In this document: piece by piece, positions 1-8,201 of the stretch
Numbering within the stretch: position 1 is the stretch's first letter
Layout of the letters: every line of letters starts with the position of its first letter
Assembly (NCBI GenBank): GCA_037447655.1
Contig: JBBHKE010002295.1
Location: 64,001-87,584, forward strand
Direction: 5' to 3'
From: Zygnema cylindricum
Lineage: Eukaryota > Streptophyta > Zygnematophyceae > Zygnematales > Zygnemataceae
DNA length: 23,584 bases
The notes under the pieces: model-generated
The model's database searches: none
What the model saw: the letters and a program-made list of their open reading frames with translations, nothing else
What the model was told of the DNA's origin: nothing
Translations under genes and position numbers: made by a program

Positions 1-225
1 GATGTACTTTCTATATGGTTGGTGTACGACAAGGCTATGGAGGGGACGTCTTTCTCCTTCGGACTTATCCTCATGCTCCCCAGGATTCCCGCTTCCCAAT
101 GATATCTTGTTACGTATCGATAGGTCATGTCATGTCCGAAAACCGCGAAGGTGGCTATTTCGAGATCCCGACGATGATGTGGACCGTCGGATCCAAACCG
201 ACTTTTAAAGCTCGTCGTCCAAAAT

Positions 226-248
226 AACAAATGTCCTGAACATTTGTT
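226..248. repeat. LTR inverted repeat (hairpin) in family-A copy 1
   Basis: AACAAATG (226-233) and CATTTGTT (241-248) are perfect 8-bp inverted arms around a 7-nt loop, followed by TCGTGCGC. The same ATTTGTTTCGT block recurs in the other LTRs, and in families B and C it also forms an inverted repeat. The function is unknown; it may be a transcription-factor site or an RNA hairpin. Confidence 0.6.
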
Positions 249-373
249 TCGTGCGCAGTAAAACTTAACTAGTTTCTACGTCTTTAGTTTATTATTTCGT
301 TGAACGAATTATTGACCTAGCTAATGTTTAAATAACTATCAAACCCTATGTATCCTAACGGACTACTGCGACA

Positions 374-442
374 GACCGGTAAGAGCTGACGGTTACGCCT
401 CGCTTTGCCGGTTGGAGGTTTGAGTTCTGCCGGACTCAACCT
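374..442 (+). other. tRNA-like Pol III-type module in LTR (A copy 1)
   Basis: The order is an A-box-like stretch (GGTAAGAGCTGACGGTTACG), a degenerate B box (GGTTTGAGTTC, consensus GGTTCGANTCC) and CTCAACCTTTTT. The T run sits where a Pol III terminator would be. The strand is opposite to the LTR itself. The last seven bases before the discriminator position (CGGACTC) can pair at 5 of 7 positions with the 5' CAGACCG. There is no normal anticodon arm, so this is tRNA-derived or tRNA-like, not a tRNA gene. Confidence 0.5.
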
Positions 443-653
443 TTTTGTTGAGAGTGACTTAGGTAACTCTTTAGTCTTGCATATTAAGTTGAGGAAGCCA
501 TTGCTCCACCGTCCTCTCTCTCCTTCAGTGACTACAACAAGTATGGGGGCTAGAGAGAGAAGGTGGAGGCAGGCTGCCAATGTTTTTTCTTTTAGTTGTT
601 TTACCTAATTAAGACCTAGTAAAAACCTTCATTAAATCTAGTGATTTCAACAA

Positions 654-843
654 TTGCAAAATTAGGGTTACCTTTTCTTTCTGTATTACATGGTCTAGCC
701 AGATCCGGTTATCTCAAAGTCGCTTGTTGTTTGTTGATTTCCAGCTTGTGTTTGTTGATATTTAGGTTAAGTCTTTATTCATCGAACTACCGTAAAGAAA
801 AAAAATTGACCATGTAGCCTAGTGGTTATCCGTTGGCTTAATA
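654..843 (+). repeat. Fragment of the 1.29 kb dispersed element
   Basis: This matches 20169-20360 almost base for base in the same orientation, starting at TTGCAAAATTAGGG and ending at GTTGGCTTAATA. The second copy lies inside the inverted-repeat-bounded insertion at 19269-20557, so this is a fragment of the same repeat family. The family-A LTR at 1-652 abuts its left end and probably landed in it. No coding content. Confidence 0.75.
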
Positions 844-849
844 TTCTTG

Positions 850-1125
850 TGCTCTTGAAATTGTCCCTTTTTCATATTATTCTGCAATCCAAAATTCTCA
901 ATTTTTCCTATTGTTTTGCAATTTGAAATTGTCAACACTTTCTATTTCGTGCAATTTGACATTGTTAGTCTTGCTCTTTTTTTTTCTGATTTGACATTGT
1001 TAGTGTGGCTGTTTTTTTTGCAAATTTACATTGACAGTTTTTCTATATTTTATGCAATTAAAAATTGTCAGTTTTTCTCGATTTTCTTTGATTTAAATTT
1101 TACAGTATTTCTTTGTGTGTCTGCC
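850..1125 (+). repeat. Degenerate T-rich minisatellite, ~35-bp unit
   Basis: About seven to eight imperfect units follow one another, each with a core like GCAATTTGACATTGT followed by a T-rich tail of roughly 20 bases. Units start near 850, 882, 918, 951, 986, 1019, 1053 and 1087. They differ by substitutions and small indels, so the array is old. The 71-residue open frame here, rich in F, L and I, is a by-product of T-rich sequence and is not called as a gene. Confidence 0.6.
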
Positions 1126-2007
1126 AACTGATAATACATCCTTACATTTTGAAAATTTTCTGCTAAGTTGTAACTGTTTGTTTAAATAGATAAAACCTAA
1201 AGAAAAAAAAATCTATAACTAACTTTGCATTTTTTATTATTGTTTGCTTAGTAGCGGACATAATTATCTCCTTGGCCTGGTTTCGGCAAAGAATATTCTA
1301 CACTAACTTAGGTATTTGGTTTGTCTTGCCCTTTGTTGATCAGAGGCATCGATTCTTTACATTGTGACATACCTCACCAAGGAGAGGAGATAGTGGAGCA
1401 GATTCGTTTTCGGGAGCTCTACAAAACTCTGGTTGGAGTGAACAACCGCTGGTTGGAGTGAACAACCGCAGTAAACCCTTGGCAATCACCAGATTGCTAA
1501 GAGTGGTTTGTAAGTTTACGATGCCTTGCGGGTGCAGGCGCGTGTCACGATAGTTGTTGATCATTTAGAGGTTACATGAGTGGATTGGGTCCAATCGGAC
1601 CTAACTCTATTGAGCATCTGCAATGTCTACGCTTTCCAAGCTTGCCATCTGGCGGTGAGTGGCCTTGTGTTTTTCTTGTTGTATGTTTGGCGTGGAATTT
1701 TTTGGTTAGATCTTGCCGTTGGTGGCCTTGGATAGAACTATTTTTTGCCTGTGGATCTTTAGATCTGCACCTCCGGGTGGTTGTTTAGCAATTTTATGCC
1801 TTTATAGATCTGGCCCTTCAGCCGTGCCAACTCGTTTGTAAGTTAGAGGTTTCTGTAAAAGCGACTTATTCACTAGATCTGGCCATCTTGGCCCCGTTAG
1901 AGACTTTTTGAGATTGTTCCTTACGTGTGTGGTATGGTTTGGCATTTGGTGCACCTCGTGTAGGGCGTATTCGTTAGCGGATTAGTTTTTTTATCTCAAT
2001 CATTTTT
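1126..2007. other. Gene-free stretch left of the gypsy remnant
   Basis: No supportable gene. It holds a 20-bp exact tandem duplication (1429-1468) and recurring TAGATCTGGCC-like phrases near 1806 and 1875. It could be the LTR or leader of the gypsy element that starts to the right, but I found no second LTR copy, primer-binding site or target duplication to prove it. Short open frames on either strand lack recognisable motifs. Confidence 0.5.
1429..1468 (+). repeat. Exact 20-bp tandem duplication
   Basis: CTGGTTGGAGTGAACAACCG occurs twice head to tail with no mismatch (1429-1448 and 1449-1468). Inside each unit GGTTG and CAACC are inverted, so each could form a small hairpin. Confidence 0.9.
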
Positions 2008-2262
2008 ATGCCCACTGATTGGGATAATCTTGACTACTCATACAGATCTACACGTAGTGGTGGAACTTTCCGTTTAACAAATTTTGATCAATCAAATTTA
2101 TCAAATTCGGTTCCTTTGACGTTAAGTCTTTTAATTGAATCTAGAGCGTCCTCTACTCGTTCAGATTTAACCACCCTGTCAACTTTGTCATCTATTCTCT
2201 CCACGCTATCTGTGGAAAAGGTTGATAAAGAAAGGGAACCCGATTCATATTTCTTTTCTTTT
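2008..2262 (+). CDS. Unidentified short Ser/Thr/Leu-rich ORF
   Basis: The frame opens with ATG at 2008 (MPTDWDNLDYSYRSTRSGG) and runs into a region of repeated leucine, serine and threonine (SSTRSDLTTLSTLSSILSTL). I do not recognise a family. It sits directly upstream of Ty3/gypsy reverse-transcriptase sequence in the same strand, so it may be the start of that element's Gag, joined to RT by a large internal deletion. It may equally be chance coding in a decayed leader. No zinc knuckle, protease motif or signal peptide is visible. Confidence 0.3.
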
Positions 2263-2697
2263 GGTGTCCGTTAGCACCGATTCAGTTCAAGCCTTCCTAG
2301 GATTAGCTAATTGTTATCGCAGGTTTGTTCCAAGTTTTAGCACTATCACTTCACCATTGAACGATTTTCTCAAAAAAAAAGCTCATTTCGTATGGGGACC
2401 TGATCAGATTTTAGCGTTTCAGAAGCTGAAGGATGCCCCGTATAGTGCTCCCATCCTCTGACCTCCTAATCACAAATTACCTTTTTGCTAACAAACAGAC
2501 TTTGGAAAGCCAAGCATCACAACCATCTTAACTCAACGAGAATTAACATGAGAATAATACATGGTCCCTTACGCCAGCAGAATTAAAAATCGTGTAGAGT
2601 CGAATTACAGTAGTTATAAAGAAGAATGTTTGGCGGCAGTTTGGGGTATTGTACACTTTCGTCACTACCTTTACGGAAAATCGTTTGCACTTCTAAT
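2263..2697 (+). pseudogene. Ty3/gypsy pol remnant, left half (RT end and RNase H start)
   Basis: The translation shows the end of a Ty3/gypsy reverse transcriptase and the start of its RNase H. The RT connection has the hallmark FLGLANCYRRFVPSFS, then a SPLNDFLKK stretch and FVWGPDQILAFQKLKDA. The RNase H part, after a stop and small shifts near 2460-2560, includes YASRIKNRVESNYSSYKEE and HFRHYLYGKSFALL. Gag, protease and most of RT are absent upstream. The reading frame stops at 2697, where copia A is inserted, and resumes at 9776 with TDHHHLRWLLKN. This is therefore one broken gene split by a nested insertion. Non-functional. Confidence 0.85.
2693..2697 (+). repeat. Target-site duplication of copia A, left copy
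   Basis: CTAAT here and CTAAC at 9776-9780 flank the copia element and match at four of five bases. Removing the element and one copy restores the gypsy RNase H frame, which supports the call. Confidence 0.75.
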
Positions 2698-3667
2698 TGT
2701 AATTCCGTGTCCCCCATTGGACTACACAATTAAGGAAGCCTCTAGATAGTTTTTGGCTAACCCTTCTTTAGTTAGGATCACAAGCACCCAAGTATGCAAT
2801 CAAGCAATCTGACTGCACCCGTATGCAGTCTGGACTCCCTTGAGTCCGCAGCAAAAGAAATCACTGAAAACGCCCAACCAGGCGATTAGTTATCAAGTGG
2901 CAAAGATGCCAAAATATATACAAGCTCATTGGGAGAGAGGCGGCTACCTCCTAAATCTCCTAATTCCTAAACTCCCCTCACAACCCCTATCTGCTGATGT
3001 ATGAACGAATCAGAGAACTGTAAAATACATAAAGGTACTGTGGCCGGTTGTTCTTTCTGTACGGTCTGTGTACGACTTGGCCATTGAGTTGACGCCTATC
3101 TCTCCCGGACTAGCCCTCAGGCTCTCCCGGATTCACGCTCCCCAATGTTATCTTGCCACGTGGTACCATGTCATGTTACCCCCAAAAATTGCCAAAGCGC
3201 CCAAACGACTTTAAATGGTAGCCGTTGAAAATTGATGTCCGGTAAATTTGTTTCGTGGGGTTTCATGTTTGCACTGTAATCCAATTTTGTTTCTATGTGG
3301 CTTATCCGTAATTCCGTGAATCGGATTAGTGATCTCTGACACATTTAAAAACTTATCATACCCCATGTACTCTAACGAACTTCAACGACAATCCGGCTAA
3401 AGTTGACGGCTACGTCTCGCCCTGTCGGTCAAGGGTTCGAGTCCTGCTGGACTCAACCTTTTTGGTAGAGGTAACTTATATCACTTCTACTGACCTGGCT
3501 GAGGAGCCAAGGCAGCCATGGTTCCCCCACCCTCTCTCTCTTTTAGTGATTACGACAAATATGGGGTAAAGAGAGAAAAAGTGGAGGGAGACTGCCTATG
3601 TTTTTCTTTTCTATTTATACTAAGCTATTATACCTAGAAAATACTTCATAATTCCAATAATTCAACA
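2698..3667 (-). repeat. Copia A 3' LTR (left)
   Basis: 970 bp, against 1007 bp for the right copy. In element orientation it begins TGTTGAATTATTGG at 3667 and ends in CA at 2698. Directly upstream, in element sense, lies the polypurine tract AAGGGGAG. It contains the antisense tRNA-like module at 3392-3459. Many substitutions and small indels separate it from the right copy. Confidence 0.92.
3392..3459 (+). other. tRNA-like Pol III-type module in LTR (A copy 2)
   Basis: CCGGCTAAAGTTGACGGCTACG serves as the A-box-like part in two short blocks (CCGGCTAAAG and TTGACGGCTACG). The B box GGTTCGAGTCC at 3434-3444 matches the GGTTCGANTCC consensus exactly. ACTCAACCTTTTT follows with a T5 run. The putative acceptor arm pairs CAATCCG with TGGACTC at five of seven positions, counting one G-T. 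The strand is opposite to the LTR. The space between D-like and T-like arms is too short for a normal anticodon arm. Confidence 0.55.
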
Positions 3668-3683
3668 CTCCCCTTATTTTCTA
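3668..3683 (-). promoter_or_regulatory. Polypurine tract of copia A
   Basis: Read on the minus strand this is AGAAAATAAGGGGAG, ending immediately before the 3' LTR start TGTTGAA. Position and composition fit the plus-strand priming site of an LTR element. Copia B has the matching AAATAACGGGAG at its 3' LTR. Confidence 0.8.
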
Positions 3684-3707
3684 GTCTAACTTAAGCTTTT
3701 CTTTTAG

Positions 3708-4457
3708 TCAACCCTTCTCTCTACAATATTTCAATATGGGTGAGGGCACAGGTTTTGTCATCATATCTGCAATCATTTCTCCATCTGATTTATACACAAG
3801 ATTAACAATTTTGTTTTTGACTTTTTCCCTCACAAAACTCAGCCTCATGTCAATGTGTTCAGCTTTGAAATGATGTTTTGGATTGGTTGCAATTGCTGCC
3901 TGATTATCGCATAAGACTTTATGCACCCCTTTTTTCATGTACCCCCATTCTTGCAGCAAAGACTTCACCCACATCAACTCTTTCACAGCAGAACAAGAGG
4001 CCAAGTACTTAACCTCCCTAGTGGACTGAGCAACCACCTTTTGTTGCTTGCTACTCCAACAAAAAACACCTTCCCCCACATACAATACATACCCAGAAGT
4101 GCATCTTCTCATAGGTGCTTCTCCATAACTGGCATCAATCCAAGTGGTGATGTCAGTGTGCTCCCGTCCCAAATGTAACCGTAATTCCTTTGTACCCACC
4201 AGATATCTCATGACTCTCTTTGCTGCCTCCGAGTCTCTTATTCTAGGATCATTAAGACTCCTACTGAGAACTCGAAATGTTGCCGCTATGTCCGGCCTAG
4301 TGCAATTCAAAAAATTGATTAGACTTCCTACAACATGGCTGTAAGGAATAGACTTTATACACTGTATTTCTTCGGGGCTCATCTGATCCTCTAAGATTAT
4401 CACTCCTTCTTCTACACTCCCATCACTTATTTCGTCAAGTCCATGGGAGTGGTACAA
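3708..4457 (-). pseudogene. Copia A pol: RT C-terminus and RNase H
   Basis: A 249-codon open frame, in another frame from the upstream RT part; the two join through a frameshift near 4430-4457. It covers the end of the copia RT (VGSLINFLNCTRPDIAA, LNDPRIRDSEAAKRVMRYL) and the RNase H domain. RNase H landmarks are DASYGEAP, RCTSGYVL, WSSKQQKVVAQS, CDNQAAI and the terminal VREKVKNKIVNL, then TKPVPSP. The EAEY motif that supplies a catalytic glutamate in copia RNase H is EVKY here, so the acidic residue is probably lost to lysine. The relative at 15794-15880 keeps EAEY. The frame ends about 40 bp before the 3' LTR, as is usual for copia. Confidence 0.9.
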
Positions 4458-5242
4458 CTGTTTGCCTTTACCATTTGGAATTTCTCGAGCATATTCCCTA
4501 TAGCATATTTTTGAGTAAGTCTGATAATCCTTTTTCCCATATCTTTTAACGTTTGTATCCCCAAGATATATCTTACCTCTCCTAGATCTTTCATATCAAA
4601 CCTGCTTCTAAGATCTTTTTTTGACTTATTGATCTTTTCCATAGATTTACTGAACACTAGCAAGTCATCCACATAAATTGCAAAAATAATAACACCATTC
4701 TCATCCTCAAACATATAAATAGAATGGTCTGAACTGATCCGGATATATTCCAGTTTGCTGAGAAACTCATCTAGTTTTTTATTCCATTGCCTGGGAGCCT
4801 GCTTATGTCCATATAAGAACTTTATAAGTCTGCTCACTTTGCTCTCCTCACCTTCTTCTATAAATCTTTCTAATTGCCGCATTAAGATTTCTTCCTCTAG
4901 TTCACCATTGAGGAAGGTGGTCTTAATATCCATCTGGTGTATTTCCATATCTTCTGTTGCCGGTAAACTAAGAAGAATCCTTAGTGATGGGAACCGTACC
5001 ACAAGAGCAAAGGTCTCTTCATAAACTATCCATTCATTTTGAGTGAATTCCTTTGCTACCAGCGGAGCCTTATATATTTCAATGGTATTATCTGGGTTTA
5101 GTTTCTGTTTAAACACCCATTTGCACTTGATCGGTGTTCTGGTCAGAGGACAGTCCACCAGTTCCCAAGTGTTTGCTTCCATGATAGATGCCATCTCATC
5201 ATTTATGGCTCTAACACATCTATCCTTTTCCGGAATGCCCAT
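4427..5242 (-). pseudogene. Copia A pol: reverse transcriptase
   Basis: A 271-codon open frame with the full copia RVT_2 core. It begins near AINDEMASIMEANTWELVD and continues through CKWVFKQKLNPD, YEETFALVVRFPSLR, HQMDIKTTFLNGELEEE, KFLYGHKQAPRQW and the catalytic AIYVDDLLVFS. It ends in RLTQKYAIGNMLEKF. The YVDD box and the motif A aspartate (MDIK) are intact. Several usually constant residues have changed (LVAKEFTQ for LVAKGFTQ, YGHKQ for YGLKQ). The true reading frame extends upstream past the listed methionine, so 5242 is not a biological start. The product would normally be part of a single Gag-Pol polyprotein. Confidence 0.92.
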
Positions 5243-5684
5243 TGCCTCTAAATATGAATGAGGCTCATTCGGGTGAGACAGCTTAGTTACATTGTGAGCA
5301 ATTTGTCTTTCCTATAGCCTTTTGTTGCTCTTTCGTCCTCCTTCAACGTATAAAGTTGGGATGGAGGGAAGTCTTGGGTTCCTCCTCACTGTTTTATGGG
5401 CTCCCCTATCCATAAAAGCCGATTCCATCTCCTCGTCTTTTGTATCCTCGAAATGTGTAGGGATATGGGCAGATTCCGGTTTATCTTATTCATTGTGGAT
5501 CTCCCCTCAATCTGCAATCACTTTTTCACTCATGTCACTTTTTGGAAGATCCGAGTCTTCCTCACTCTCGGACTCAAAGGTGATTTTTATCTTCTTGGTG
5601 TATTTGAAAGGGTCAAATGACTTACCTTCATTAATGACAACTAGATGCTTTACCAAAATGATATCTTGTTTAGCTAAGTCATAA
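5243..5684 (-). pseudogene. Copia A pol: integrase-RT linker
   Basis: Read in steps on the minus strand, this has RVYDLAKQDIILVKHLVV and FDPFKYTKKIKITFESE at the start, and an acidic stretch EEDSDLP. It is then interrupted by at least two stops (around 5504 and 5483). GGRKSNKRL is followed by a TAG at 5312-5314, and VTKLSHPNEPHSYLEAM leads into RT. It aligns with the linker of copia B at 14180-14644. The TAG falls at the same alignment position as a TAA in copia B. The other stops are not shared. Confidence 0.8.
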
Positions 5685-5689
5685 ACTCT
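5685..5689 (+). repeat. Target-site duplication of solo LTR, left copy
   Basis: ACTCT, repeated exactly at 6673-6677. Removing the insert and one copy reconnects the copia A reading frame (GYRV + YDL), matching the uninterrupted copia B sequence. Confidence 0.88.
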
Positions 5690-6672
5690 TGTTGGTTTTT
5701 GAAAGCTCAAGTCTCAACAAATTTATAGGACGGCGGGAAAATAGATGTATAGGGACACGCGTCGTCACTTGAAGCATAGTGAAAGTTTTAATGGTACCGA
5801 CACCAGCATTCGAGCACTGCAGCTGCGACGCACATGGAACAAGCGCAGTTGCGGTTATTTTTGATATGGTCCTTACGGACGAACATAGCCTGTGACGCAA
5901 CGGGACAACGCATCTACGGATATCTTGGTACAAGATAACGCAGTTACTACGCAACAAGACAAACGCAGTTGCGGCTATTTTTGGTATGGGACAACGCGGC
6001 TGCTAGGAAGCTGCAGATATTCGAATGTGATCTGGAATTGGACTTCGTTGCTACGGTTGAACAGAATCGAGTCAACGGACGAGATTCACAGATGACTTAC
6101 TGACAGATGTTTTTACAACAATTGAGTGGACATATTTGGACAAACATAACTAGCTTGCGACGAGTATTTATACAACCACTTAGTACAGATTCTCAGTAAT
6201 ATTTGATTGTACAGTGGTAAATTAGATTTAACGTGATTAGGATTAATTAGATCTCAGTGGTAGTTTTGTGTTTTGGATATATCGCTTAGGAACACCTGTG
6301 TCGGCGGCACAACATTATGTAATAAGACAACTAAAAGTAGATACTCACTAAGAGTATAAGAGTTAGGACTTAGATTGTTTTTTGTATCTAGACTTCCAGA
6401 CTGTGTAATCTGCAGACTGTTTTTGGGAAACTTCTGAGTTGCATATTTTGGTGTATGTTGGATCAATTGTGCTGAAACTTTGGGAGTTGTCAGACTTTGT
6501 GATACACTATACTGTGGTATAGTTTGAAGTAGTTTTTGACCTTTGTGTCAACCTTATTGAGCTGTAAAAGGCAGCTGTTTGATAGGATTCTTGATACGCA
6601 TCTTTGGTGAATTATGTCTACTTGTACTATTACTGCTAGTGCTACACCTGCTTGGGTGGTCGTTGAACAACA
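5690..6672. mobile_element. Solo LTR of another LTR retrotransposon inside copia A
   Basis: 983 bp bounded by TGTTG at 5690 and CAACA at 6672, a perfect 5-bp terminal inverted repeat beginning TG and ending CA, flanked by ACTCT on both sides. There is no coding content. These features together define a solo LTR or a short non-autonomous LTR element. It has no similarity that I can see to LTR families A, B or C. Inside, the phrase CGCAGTTGCGG followed by TATTTTT occurs twice (5842 and 5964). Orientation is uncertain, because TG...CA is symmetrical. Confidence 0.85.
5842..5990 (+). repeat. Internal direct repeat in the solo LTR
   Basis: Two copies about 26 bp long and about 122 bp apart: one from 5842, the other from 5964, reading CGCAGTTGCGGYTATTTTTG. 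Between them GACAACGC-like and ACGCAACRRGA-like words recur. This may be an enhancer-type repeat of the U3 region. No function is shown. Confidence 0.55.
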
Positions 6673-6677
6673 ACTCT
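6673..6677 (+). repeat. Target-site duplication of solo LTR, right copy
   Basis: ACTCT, identical to 5685-5689. Confidence 0.88.
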
Positions 6678-7580
6678 ATATCCCTTGACATCCTCATATC
6701 CCACAAAATATCTCGGTTTCCCTTTAGAATCTAATTTCCAGTTCTTCCTATGTGTGTCAAGACTATGCACTTGCTGCCGAATACTTTCAGGTGCCAAGTA
6801 TTTGGTTTTCTTCTAGCTCATCTCTCATAAGGTGTCATTCCTTTCACAGCTGAGGTAAGGACTCTATTATTGAGGTAGTTTTCACAGTTCATGCCCTCAC
6901 CCAAAATCTTTTTCTTATCCTTTTGTCGGCTAGCATACTACATACACTATCTGTTAAAGTCCGGTTCAACCTCTCAGCTACCCCATTCTGTTCTGGGTTA
7001 TACTGTAGAGTTTTTTGATGTTGAACGCCCTCCTCCCCAAGATATTCCTCAAATTGGTTAGAGGTATATTCTCCCCCATTGTCACTTCTTATTCTCTTAA
7101 TGGGGGTTCCGTGCAACTCTTCACTCCAGGCTTTATATTCTTTGAAGTAAGTTGGTGCTTCAGACTTCGTTTTTAGGAAATAGACTCTAGAGTATCAACA
7201 CCAGTCATCGGTAATTGTTATCATGTACCTCTAACCTTCAGCAGAAGGTACTTTTGCTTGTCCCCAGTTATGTGTGTGGACCAGATCTAGTACTTTCTCA
7301 CCTTTGTATGTGGGAGTTTTGGGAAATGGAAGTCTGTGAGCCTTACCTTGGGCAGAACCACTACTTACATCCACTATTTCATTATCACCAAATTGAATGC
7401 CTTATACTACACTAAGCTTCTTCATTTCCCTTAGCCTATCAAAATGCACATGCCCCAACCGCTTATGCCAAATCATCAAGTTTGGGACACCAATATAAAA
7501 AGCATTTTTCTTTTCATTACTCAAGTTAAGCCTAAACATTCCTTGGCTTCCCTTATCTACTGTGAAGTAGACTTCATCCT
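6678..7580 (-). pseudogene. Copia A pol: GAG-pre-integrase and integrase
   Basis: On the minus strand, in several frames: a GAG-pre-integrase segment with LMIWHKRLGHVHFDRLREM, then PKTPTYKGEKVLDLVH and the integrase core. The core holds ITITDDW, KSEAPTYFKEYKAWSEEL, the second catalytic aspartate in RSDNGGEYTSNQFEEY and the catalytic glutamate in NPEQNGVAERLNRTL. The first catalytic aspartate, in HTDICG in copia B, is histidine here (HTHNWG; GAT to CAT on the coding strand near 7282). Stops and shifts occur near 7190, 7230 and 6850. The segment near 6780-6890 is badly decayed. The end, GYEDVKGYRV, is cut by the solo LTR. Confidence 0.85.
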
Positions 7581-7690
7581 CATACTTAGCTGTAAAGAAT
7601 CCCTTTCAAGTGAAGGTATCAAACTCCTTAGATGAGTCCCCATACTTAGCTGTAAAGAATCCCTTTCAAGTGAAGGTATCAAACTCCTTA
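7581..7690 (-). repeat. Exact 50-bp repeat with 60-bp period in copia A
   Basis: Positions 7581-7630 and 7641-7690 are identical over 50 bp, with a 10-bp spacer (GATGAGTCCC). In coding sense the duplicated segment encodes KEFDTFT, a stop and KGFFTAKY, between protease and GAG-pre-integrase. The 60-bp step preserves the reading frame. Zero divergence in a heavily decayed element means a late duplication, gene conversion or an assembly artefact. Confidence 0.9.
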
Positions 7691-8070
7691 TCATCTAATA
7701 CAGAAGTAGAGAGTTGAGGGATATAAAGTACATCTGAGAAAGTGAGTATGGAAGTCTTACCCTTTACTAAGATTTTCAGATCTACTGATCCTACTAGATC
7801 TGTAGTAACTTCTCTCCCATCCCCGTACTCTTTCTCTACAGTGGGGATATTTCTTAGCTTGGTAAAGAGGTGCCTGTCATGACATATATGGATCGATGCA
7901 CCTGTATCGATGATCCCACCTTCATGTGGGGGTTCCCAAATAGCTCTGAGGGCACACTTTTGTTTTCGAGGAATCTCCTTTTTCTCCAAGGTCTCGTCAA
8001 GGAGAAGCTCTCCATCCTCCTCCTTGGAGGATTCATCATCTTCAGTTTCCCCTTTCACTTGTGTGACCAC
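7666..8070 (-). pseudogene. Copia A pol: aspartic protease
   Basis: A 134-codon open frame. It has an acidic linker (TEDDESSKEEDGELLLDE), KKEIPRKQKCA, then the retropepsin active site in GGIIDTGASIHIC, and continues through RHLFTKLRNIPTVE, YGDGREVTTDLVGSVDLKI and LTFSDVLYIPQL. The DTGA catalytic triad is intact. The family-B copy has DSGA at the same place. The frame ends in FDTFT at a TGA inside the 60-bp-period duplication. The adjoining copia sequence is in the same strand on both sides, so the stop is decay rather than a natural end. Confidence 0.9.
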
Positions 8071-8201
8071 AAGTGCCTCTTCTTTCCCCTAGAAGAACCT
8101 CCTTCACGGTTTTCTTGAAGCCTCAGCTCCGACAGCTTGGTGCAATCACCTATGAACTGTCCCGACTTTTTGCAGAAATGAGAAAGGCCCTTTGGAGGCC
8201 T
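8071..8201 (-). pseudogene. Copia A gag zinc knuckle and linker
   Basis: In the minus-strand frame reading PPKGPFSHFCKKSGQF, then IGDCTKLSELRLQENREGG. The CCHC knuckle (C-X2-C-X4-H-X4-C) is intact in copia B and in the C remnant. Here the first cysteine is serine and the histidine is glutamine, leaving only two of four zinc ligands. It is in a different frame from the gag part to its right and from the protease to its left. Confidence 0.8.

Larger units (their letters stand above)
1..652 (-). mobile_element. Partial family-A copia LTR (cut by window edge)
   Basis: This stretch aligns along its length with the LTRs at 2698-3667 and 8769-9775. Shared landmarks include the tRNA-like module, the pyrimidine-rich stretch near 500-530 and the terminal motif read on the minus strand as TGTTGAA. 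Its U3 end is at 652, where the sequence ends in CA on the plus strand. It is clearly more diverged than the other two copies. The rest of the element, or of a solo LTR, lies left of the window. The flank at 653-657 (ATTGC) would be the target duplication, but the partner copy is outside the window. The short open frames inside it are incidental. Confidence 0.85.

Noticed and set aside
2-227. Short open frames at the left edge
   Set aside because: They lie within a family-A LTR and are not conserved in the other two LTR copies.
815-825. A-box match TAGCCTAGTGG as a tRNA or SINE head
   Set aside because: No B box follows at a normal distance and the second copy of the repeat does not keep the match.
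850-1125. CRISPR-like array
   Set aside because: Repeats are imperfect and lack constant spacers, and the context is eukaryotic retrotransposons.
916-1131. 71-residue hydrophobic ORF as a membrane protein
   Set aside because: It lies in a T-rich tandem array, and phenylalanine/leucine codons are expected by composition.
1126-2007. Gypsy 5' LTR in this stretch
   Set aside because: No second copy, primer-binding site or TG...CA pair with duplication could be found, so it is left as an unassigned region.
3921-5684. Plus-strand open frames over copia A pol
   Set aside because: They are antisense to clear RT, RNase H and linker coding sequence and have no motifs of their own.
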